A stretch of DNA of 21,318 nt, from assembly GCA_036494925.1 (NCBI GenBank), contig DASXNR010000422.1, positions 1-21,318 on the forward strand, written 5' to 3'. Position 1 is the first letter of the stretch, and each line of letters opens with the position of its first letter. The position numbers and the translations under genes are program-made. Positions 16,552-21,318 of the stretch are shown here, piece by piece. Below the pieces are notes generated by a model. That model saw only the letters and a program-made list of their open reading frames with translations. It searched no databases and was not told the DNA's origin. The stretch comes from JAMXLO01 sp036494925. GTDB taxonomy: Bacteria; Pseudomonadota; Alphaproteobacteria; Acetobacterales; Acetobacteraceae.

Positions 16552-17361
16552 TCAGGCGCGCGCGAAGGCCGGCAGTGCGCCTGAAATGGCAATGTTTGTC
16601 GAGGTGATGCTCTCGTCGAGCGCGTGGTCAGCCGTTCCGTAGATCGCGCGAACTGCCGCCTCGTCCAAAGTCTCCGGCAAACCGTCGAACACGATGCGTC
16701 CCTGCGCCATGCCGACGATGCGATCGCAATAAGCGCGCGCGGTGTCGAGCGTATGGAGGTTGCACAGCACGGTGATACCGTCGCGCCGGTTGATATCGCG
16801 CAGCGCATCCATCACCAGCTTGGCGTTCATCGGATCGAGCGAGGCGATCGGCTCATCGGCGAGCAGCAGGCGCGGCTCCTGCATCAGCGCCCGCGCGATC
16901 GCCACCCGCTGCTGCTGGCCGCCCGACAGCGCATCCGCGCGGTTCAGGGCGAGATCGGCGATGCCGAGCCGATCCAGGGCGCGGATCGCCAGAGCACGTT
17001 CGCGCCCGGTGAACAGCTTGAACAGCGCGCGGGCGGTCGGAATACGGTTCAGCCGGCCTGCCAGCACATTGGTCAGCACGTCGAGGCGCGGGACCAGGTT
17101 GAACTGCTGGAAGATCATCGCCGCGCTCGCGCGCCAGGCATGCAGCGCGGTGCCGCGAAGCCGGGTGATGTCGCGGCCGTCGAACAGGAGGCGTCCCTCG
17201 CTGGGCTCGAGCAGCCGGTTCACCATGCGCAGCAGGGTCGATTTGCCGGCACCGGAACGCCCGATGATGCCAACCATCTGGCCAGGCGGAATCGTGAGCG
17301 TGGCATCCGCTACCGCGATCCGCTCGCCGAAGCGGCGCGTCACGTTCTCCAGTTCGAGCAT
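16552..17361 (-). CDS. phnC: Phosphonate-type ABC transporter ATP-binding protein PhnC
   Basis: Cytoplasmic ATPase of the importer, 269 residues. Walker A GRSGAGKST is at 34-42, the Q-loop IFQQFNLVPRLDVLTNVLAG at 83-102, the signature LSGGQQQR at 145-152, Walker B LLLADEP with E170 at 165-171, the D-loop SLDP just after, and the switch histidine H203 in NLHTLDTA. The FQQFNLV/DVLTNVL stretch is typical of PhnC. The ATG at 17361 follows a GGGGG element by four bases. It is the first gene of the phnC-phnD-phnE-phnE unit, 83 bp from the upstream GH15 gene, and that gap contains a Pho box and -10-like element. No phosphonate-degrading genes accompany the transporter in the window. Confidence 0.95.
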   Translation of the reverse strand: MLELENVTRRFGERIAVADATLTIPPGQMVGIIGRSGAGKSTLLRMVNRLLEPSEGRLLFDGRDITRLRGTALHAWRASAAMIFQQFNLVPRLDVLTNVLAGRLNRIPTARALFKLFTGRERALAIRALDRLGIADLALNRADALSGGQQQRVAIARALMQEPRLLLADEPIASLDPMNAKLVMDALRDINRRDGITVLCNLHTLDTARAYCDRIVGMAQGRIVFDGLPETLDEAAVRAIYGTADHALDESITSTNIAISGALPAFARA

Positions 17362-17384
17362 TCAGCCCCCAACGGCAGGCGACC

Positions 17385-17419
17385 GGAATAGCCTGTGGTC
17401 CATGACAGATCGATGTCAC
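17385..17419 (-). promoter_or_regulatory. Pho box and -10-like element upstream of phnC
   Basis: On the minus strand, 17419-17402 reads GTGACAT-CGAT-CTGTCAT. The second repeat matches the PhoB half-site CTGTCAT at 7 of 7 positions and the first at 5 of 7, with the canonical 4-bp spacer. After 11 bases comes TATTCC (17390-17385), positioned as a -10 element is in PhoB-activated promoters, where the Pho box replaces the -35. The box ends about 41 bases before the phnC ATG. A further CTGTTCA lies 12 bases upstream. This supports induction of phnCDEE by phosphate starvation through PhoBR. The -10 match itself is poor. Confidence 0.65.
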
Positions 17420-17444
17420 TAATGTGAACAGGCCGTGTCGGCGG

Positions 17445-19319
17445 TCAAGCGTTCCGCCGCCGGTGCGCCGGACCGTGGTTGTGCAGGTTGAGCGCCGTGT
17501 TGATCAGTGCCAGGTGCGAGAATGCCTGTGGAAAGTTGCCCAACTGCCGACGCGCACGCGGATCGTACTCCTCGGCCAGCAGCCCGACATCGTTGCACAG
17601 CCCGAGCAGCCGCTCGAACAGCGCCCGAGCCTCGCGTTTGCGGCCCTGCAGGATCAGGTTGTCGGCAAGCCAGAAGCTGCACGCCAGGAACACACCCTCA
17701 CCGGGCGGCAGCCCATCGACGGCTTCGTGCGTGCGATAGCGCAGTACCAGACCATCGACGGTCAGTTCGCGCTGGATTGCGGCGACCGTGCCCTTGATAC
17801 GCGGGTCCTCTGGCGGCAGGAATCCCACCAGCGGCAGCAGCAGCAGGCTCGCGTCGAGCGCATCGCCACCATAGTACTGTACGAAGCTTTGCTTCTCCGC
17901 GTTGAAGCCTTCGCGACAGACCGAGTCATGGATCCGCTGGCGCAGCGCGCGCCAGTGCTCGAGCCGTCCCGGCAGGTTGAATTCCTCGGCGCCGCGGATC
18001 GCGCGATCCATCGCCACCCAGGCCATCGCCCGCGAGAAGGTGAACTGGCGCTGACCGCCGCGCACCTCCCAGATGCTCTCGTCGGGCTGGTCCCAGATCG
18101 CCGCGAGATGGGTGACCAATGCGCGCTGGCTGTTCCAGCTGGCGCTCGGCCGCGCCAGCCCGAGATGCATCTCCTGATACAGCGCGTCCATCAGCTCGCC
18201 GTACACGTCGAGCTGCAATTGCGCGCTCGCCGCGTTGCCGATGCGCACCGGCTTTGCTCCGCCGTAGCCGGCGAGCCACGGTACCTCCCATTCCATCAGC
18301 CAGCGCTCACCCGCCAGTCCGTACAGCGTCTGGATCTGCGCCGGCGTGCCCGCGACACTGCGCCGCAGCCAGGCACCCCAGGCCTGCGCCTCCTCGCGAT
18401 AGCCGCCGTGCATCAGCGCCAGCAACGTGAATGTGGCATCGCGCAGCCAGCAGTAGCGATAGTCCCAGTTGCGCGCGCCGCCGGACAGTTCGGGCAGCGA
18501 GGTGGTGGGGGCTGCGACGATGCCGCCGGTCGGTTGGTAGGTGAGCGCCTTGAGCGTCAGCAGCGAACGCACCACCTGTTCGCGCCATTCGCCCTGATAC
18601 AGGCAGCGCGACGACCACGATGTCCATCCGGCGTCGATTTCATCGAGCGCGGCCACCGCATCGGGAGCCACCGGATCGGCAAGATGCGACTGGCCATGCG
18701 ACAAGGTGAATGCTACGCGCTGCCCGGCAGCGACGGTGAATTCGCCAACAGTGGTGAGCTTCTCGCCGCGCAAGTGTGCACCGCTGTGCAGCACCACGAC
18801 GTCGGGCCCGGCGATCGCGCGCAATCCCGTGTTGTGCTGCAGACGCGTCACCCATGGCACGGCGGAGCCATAATCGAAGCGCAGCGCGAGATCGAGCCGC
18901 ATGGCGACCTGGCCGGCACGGCCTTCGACAATACGCACGACCGAGGAGCAGCCAGTGGCAGCGGTCATGAAGTCGATCAGCGCGACGCTGCCATCCTGCG
19001 TTTCGAAGATGGTCTCCAGGATCATCGTGCCCGGACGATATTGTCGTCCGCTGCTGACCACCGCCTCGCTGGGCGCGATTCGCCAGCGCCCATTGTCGGG
19101 CGTTCCGACCAGCGCGGCGAAGCAGGCGGGGCTGTCGAAGCGTGGCCAGCACAGCCAGTCGATCGAACCGTCGCGGCTGACCAGGGCGGCGCTGTGGCAG
19201 TCGCCGATCATCGCGTAGTCCTCGATCCGCGCCGCATACTGCGGGCCGGCGGCGGGCGGCGGAGCGCGCGGATTCTCCTGGGCTTGCTCGGGCGGGCCCG
19301 ATCCGGGTGGGCTGGCCAT
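17445..19319 (-). CDS. Glycoside hydrolase family 15 protein (glucoamylase/trehalase-like)
   Basis: A 624-residue inverting alpha-glycosidase. An N-terminal beta-sandwich domain begins RIEDYAMIGDCHSAALVSRDGSIDWLCWPRFDS and is followed by the (alpha/alpha)6 catalytic barrel. The hallmark NWDYRYCWLRDATFTL is at about 284-299. By family pattern, the catalytic acid is E418 in SIWEVRGG and the base is E541 in GEGVFLACSFWL. The C-terminal LLAEEYDPRARRQLGNFPQAFSHLALINTA is also typical. Bacterial members act on trehalose, maltose-type or isomaltose-type glucosides, and the substrate is unknown here. No signal peptide is seen, so it is probably cytoplasmic. The first 30 residues are a Pro/Gly-rich extension before the conserved start, so a later start cannot be excluded. 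It is divergent from the helicase gene. Confidence 0.93.
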   Translation of the reverse strand: MASPPGSGPPEQAQENPRAPPPAAGPQYAARIEDYAMIGDCHSAALVSRDGSIDWLCWPRFDSPACFAALVGTPDNGRWRIAPSEAVVSSGRQYRPGTMILETIFETQDGSVALIDFMTAATGCSSVVRIVEGRAGQVAMRLDLALRFDYGSAVPWVTRLQHNTGLRAIAGPDVVVLHSGAHLRGEKLTTVGEFTVAAGQRVAFTLSHGQSHLADPVAPDAVAALDEIDAGWTSWSSRCLYQGEWREQVVRSLLTLKALTYQPTGGIVAAPTTSLPELSGGARNWDYRYCWLRDATFTLLALMHGGYREEAQAWGAWLRRSVAGTPAQIQTLYGLAGERWLMEWEVPWLAGYGGAKPVRIGNAASAQLQLDVYGELMDALYQEMHLGLARPSASWNSQRALVTHLAAIWDQPDESIWEVRGGQRQFTFSRAMAWVAMDRAIRGAEEFNLPGRLEHWRALRQRIHDSVCREGFNAEKQSFVQYYGGDALDASLLLLPLVGFLPPEDPRIKGTVAAIQRELTVDGLVLRYRTHEAVDGLPPGEGVFLACSFWLADNLILQGRKREARALFERLLGLCNDVGLLAEEYDPRARRQLGNFPQAFSHLALINTALNLHNHGPAHRRRNA

Positions 19320-19382
19320 CAGATCGCCCGGCTCCGCGCCCGGCGGCGCCCCGGGCTCTCTTCACCCAACAGTGCTATGAAC

Positions 19383-19411
19383 TTGACTTTCACGCATTTA
19401 CTCCTGATACC
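19383..19411 (+). promoter_or_regulatory. Putative sigma-70 type promoter for the DEAD-box helicase gene
   Basis: TTGACT (19383-19388) matches the -35 consensus at 5 of 6 positions and is followed, after a 17-bp spacer, by GATACC (19406-19411), which matches the -10 at 3 of 6. The stretch between GH15 and the helicase is locally AT-richer. Transcription from here would give an ~87-base leader before the TTG start, in keeping with the long leaders often seen on RNA helicase genes. Confidence 0.35.
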
Positions 19412-19504
19412 CCGCTCGTTACGCGTGGAACGTCGCCGGGCTGGCGGCTCCCCCGCGAGGGCGTTGCGCCGCAGCGCCGGAACGAGCCAGCGACTGGACC
19501 AGAG

Positions 19505-21079
19505 TTGAACGATACCACGACCGCCCCGGCGGAATCGACTGAACACGCGCCGATCGTCCCTGCCGAACCGATCAGCGAAGAAACCCCGCGCCCGCTGTTC
19601 GCCGACCTCGGCCTGTCCGAGTCGGTGCTGCGCGCCATTGCCGAGATGGGCTACCGCCATCCGACGCCGATCCAGGAGCAGGCGATACCCGTCGTGCTGA
19701 TGGGCCGCGACGTGCTTGGCGCGGCGCAGACCGGCACCGGCAAGACCGCCAGCTTCACCCTGCCGATGCTCGACATCCTCACCGGCTCGCGGGCGCGGGC
19801 ACGCATGCCGCGCAGCCTGATCCTGGAGCCGACCCGCGAACTGGCGTTGCAGGTGGCGGAGAACTTCGTTCAGTACGGCAAGTACCTGAAGCTGACGCAC
19901 GCGCTGATCATCGGCGGCGAGAGCATGACCGATCAGAAGGACGTGCTGATGCGCGGCGTGGACGTGCTGATCGCGACGCCCGGCCGGCTGATCGACATGT
20001 TCGAGCGCGGCTCGATCCTGCTGTCGGACGCAAAAATCCTGGTGATCGACGAAGCGGACCGGATGCTGGACATGGGGTTCATCCCGGACGTCGAGCGCAT
20101 CGTGTCGCTGCTCCCGCGCAACCGGCAGACGCTGTTCTTCAGCGCGACACTGTTTCCCGAGATCCGGCGTTTGGCGGACGCGTTCCTGACCAATCCGAAG
20201 GAGATCGCGGTGTCGCGCCCGGCTTCGGTGGCGACCACGATCACCGAGGGCCTGGCGCTGGTGGCGGAGCACGACAAGCGCGAGGCGCTGCGCCGGCTGA
20301 TCCGCACCCAGAAGGTGCAGAACGCGCTGATCTTCTGCAATCGCAAGCGCGACGTGGACATCCTGCACAAGTCGCTGACGCGGCATAAGTTCGACGTCGG
20401 CGCGCTGCACGGCGACATGGCGCAGACCGTGCGCTTCGCGACCCTGGAGAAGTTCAAGGCCAACGAGTTGCGGCTGCTCGTGTGCAGCGATGTGGCCGCG
20501 CGCGGCCTGGACATCGGCGGGCTGTCGCACGTGTTCAACTTCGACGTGCCGCATCACGCCGAGGATTATGTTCACCGGATCGGCCGGACCGGACGGGCCG
20601 GGCTCGAGGGCCGCGCCTTCACCATTGCGATGCCGGATGATCGCGCCGCGGTCGAGGCGATCGAAAAGCTCATCGGTCACCCGATCCCGCCATTCAATGT
20701 CGAAGGCCTGGACCCGGTGGATTGGTCGGAGACCGACGGCCGCCGCCGTCGCGGTCGCACCGCGCGGCCGAAAGCGCCAGCACGCGAAAAGGCGCCGCCA
20801 AGGGCGAAGGCACCGGCACGCGAGAAGGCGGCACCGAGGGCGAAGGCACCCCCTCCCCAACCCTCCCCCGCCCCGCGCGAGGCGGAGTTCAGCGCCCCCT
20901 CTCCCGCGCAGCGGGGACGGGTTGGAGAGGGGATGCCGCCACGCGAGGCGCCGCGTCGCGAGCCGCGCCGCCGCGATGACGACCTGGGCCCAGCCGTCAC
21001 GGGGTTCGGCAACGACCTGCCGGCATTCATGCTGCTCCGCCCGCGCGCTGACGCGAAGTCAGAGGACACCGACGCATGA
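19505..21079 (+). CDS. DEAD-box ATP-dependent RNA helicase, RhlE-like
   Basis: Cytoplasmic RNA helicase acting in RNA remodelling such as ribosome assembly, decay or cold adaptation. It has 524 residues from the TTG start. The Q motif (LFADLGLSESVLRAIAEMGY...PTPIQ) is at 31-57, Walker A AQTGTGKT at 74-81, PTRELA at 109-114, TPGR at 158-161, DEAD at 182-185, SAT at 213-215, ARGLD at 332-336 and HRIGRTGR at 357-364. The tail from about 411 is basic, Pro/Ala-rich and disordered. It contains a tandem repeat and an in-frame palindromic element. The start must precede the Q-motif phenylalanine, and the first downstream in-frame ATG falls inside the Q motif. TTG at 19505 is the best candidate. An ATG at 19307 would overlap the GH15 coding region. 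The stop overlaps the next gene as ATGA. Confidence 0.93.
   Translation: MNDTTTAPAESTEHAPIVPAEPISEETPRPLFADLGLSESVLRAIAEMGYRHPTPIQEQAIPVVLMGRDVLGAAQTGTGKTASFTLPMLDILTGSRARARMPRSLILEPTRELALQVAENFVQYGKYLKLTHALIIGGESMTDQKDVLMRGVDVLIATPGRLIDMFERGSILLSDAKILVIDEADRMLDMGFIPDVERIVSLLPRNRQTLFFSATLFPEIRRLADAFLTNPKEIAVSRPASVATTITEGLALVAEHDKREALRRLIRTQKVQNALIFCNRKRDVDILHKSLTRHKFDVGALHGDMAQTVRFATLEKFKANELRLLVCSDVAARGLDIGGLSHVFNFDVPHHAEDYVHRIGRTGRAGLEGRAFTIAMPDDRAAVEAIEKLIGHPIPPFNVEGLDPVDWSETDGRRRRGRTARPKAPAREKAPPRAKAPAREKAAPRAKAPPPQPSPAPREAEFSAPSPAQRGRVGEGMPPREAPRREPRRRDDDLGPAVTGFGNDLPAFMLLRPRADAKSEDTDA
20771..20842 (+). repeat. 36-bp tandem repeat (two copies) in the helicase tail
   Basis: Two adjacent 36-base units (20771-20806 and 20807-20842) encode KAPAREKAPPRA and KAPAREKAAPRA, and a partial third unit (KAP) follows. 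The DNA copies differ at a few positions. The repeat lengthens a basic, disordered C-terminal tail that probably contacts RNA. Copy number may vary between strains. Confidence 0.8.
20850..20932. repeat. Palindromic element inside the helicase coding sequence
   Basis: The arms 20850-20871 (starts CCCCTCCCCAACCC) and 20911-20932 (ends GGGTTGGAGAGGGG) are inverted repeats with 19 of 22 matches and a 39-base loop. Elements of this CCCTCCCCAACCCTCCCCCGC type are usually intergenic dispersed repeats in GC-rich proteobacteria. Here the unit is read in frame, giving a PQPSPAPREAEFSAPSPAQR type peptide in the disordered tail, and it does not break the gene. Confidence 0.7.
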
Positions 21080-21318
21080 AGTTCGCGCCCTTCCAGTGGG
21101 ACGATGCGCTGCATCTCGATCAACAGCTCACGGAAGAGGAACGCGCGATCCGTGACGCCGCGCGCGAATACTGCCAGGAGAAACTGTTCCCGCGTGTAAT
21201 CGAGGCGAACCGGCACGAAAAGTTCCATCGCGAGATCATGAACGAGATGGGCGAGATGGGGTTCCTCGGCGCCACGCTCGACGGCTACGGCTGTGCCGGT
21301 GTCAACTATGTCAGCTAC
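21076..21318 (+). CDS. Acyl-CoA dehydrogenase, glutaryl-CoA dehydrogenase-like (5' part, runs off right edge)
   Basis: The visible 81 residues form the N-terminal helical region of a flavin acyl-CoA dehydrogenase: MKFAPFQWDDALHLDQQLTE, then EERAIRDAAREYCQEKLFPR, then EANRHEKFHREIMNEMGEMGFLG, then VNYVSY. The FxWDDAL...LTEEERxIRD start, HEKFHREIMNEMGEMG and a terminal G-x-NYVSY are typical of glutaryl-CoA dehydrogenase (GcdH). That enzyme oxidatively decarboxylates glutaryl-CoA to crotonyl-CoA in lysine/tryptophan breakdown. The FAD-binding and catalytic glutamate regions are outside the window, so subfamily assignment is by N-terminus only. The ATG overlaps the helicase stop as ATGA, so it may be translated by coupling to the helicase. 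Confidence 0.85.
   Translation, partial: MKFAPFQWDDALHLDQQLTEEERAIRDAAREYCQEKLFPRVIEANRHEKFHREIMNEMGEMGFLGATLDGYGCAGVNYVSY

Noticed and set aside
17424..19508. 694-codon plus-strand open frame opposite the GH15 gene
   Set aside because: The minus strand encodes a clear GH15 enzyme with all hallmark motifs. The plus-strand product has shadow-type composition and no recognisable domain.
19377..19508. 43-codon ORF whose TGA overlaps the helicase TTG start (TTGA)
   Set aside because: Its ATG has no ribosome-binding site and lies upstream of the best promoter candidate's start point, so it would not be on the transcript. The overlap is probably chance.
20771..20932. CRISPR-like or assembly-artefact repeat
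   Set aside because: There are only two contiguous units without spacers, the reading frame is maintained, and the palindrome is a recognisable dispersed-repeat type. A CRISPR array is excluded.

Overview
The window is GC-rich and densely coded. Everything recognisable points to an alphaproteobacterium, and the family Acetobacteraceae (Rhodopila/Roseomonas/Acidiphilium-like) is my best guess. That guess rests on the high GC content, on palindromic intergenic repeats of the CCGTCATGGCCGG...CATCCACG type, and on the gene families present. It is an inference, not a database result. No rRNA, tRNA, CRISPR array, insertion sequence or phage gene was found.

Layout. (1) Positions 1-1127, minus strand: livG followed by the 5' part of livF, the two ATPases of a branched-chain amino acid type ABC importer. 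A 7-codon Arg-rich mini-ORF overlaps the livG start. (2) 1205-2077, plus: a CitE-like CoA-ester lyase, divergent from liv. (3) 2241-11379, plus: a complete tripartite RND efflux operon made of an outer-membrane lipoprotein, an MdtA-type adaptor, an MdtB-type pump and an MdtC-type pump. A long hairpin repeat separates the two pump genes. (4) 11442-13361, minus: an orphan exported protein of unknown function with a Tat-like signal, and a PLP enzyme of the D-cysteine desulfhydrase / L-cysteate sulfo-lyase family. (5) 13585-17361, minus: phnC-phnD-phnE-phnE, a phosphonate/phosphite-type ABC importer. It has a well-formed PhoB box spaced correctly from a -10-like element upstream of phnC, and a 123-bp terminal-inverted-repeat element between phnD and the first phnE. 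(6) 17445-19319, minus: a GH15 glucoamylase/trehalase-like glycosidase. (7) 19505-21079, plus: an RhlE-like DEAD-box RNA helicase whose disordered tail carries a 36-bp tandem repeat and an in-frame palindromic element. It overlaps by ATGA with (8) the 5' end of an acyl-CoA dehydrogenase resembling glutaryl-CoA dehydrogenase, which runs off the right edge.

How the genes work together. The window is a mosaic of transport and metabolism units rather than one pathway. The efflux operon is self-contained, including its own outer-membrane channel, but no linked regulator is visible. The phn importer appears to be under phosphate-starvation control. No C-P lyase, phosphonatase or phosphite dehydrogenase lies nearby, so its substrate cannot be read from the sequence. 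I found no wholly new multi-gene system. The most informative unlisted signals are the Pho box, the Arg-rich leader mini-ORF before livG, and three palindromic repeat elements, one of them inside a coding sequence.
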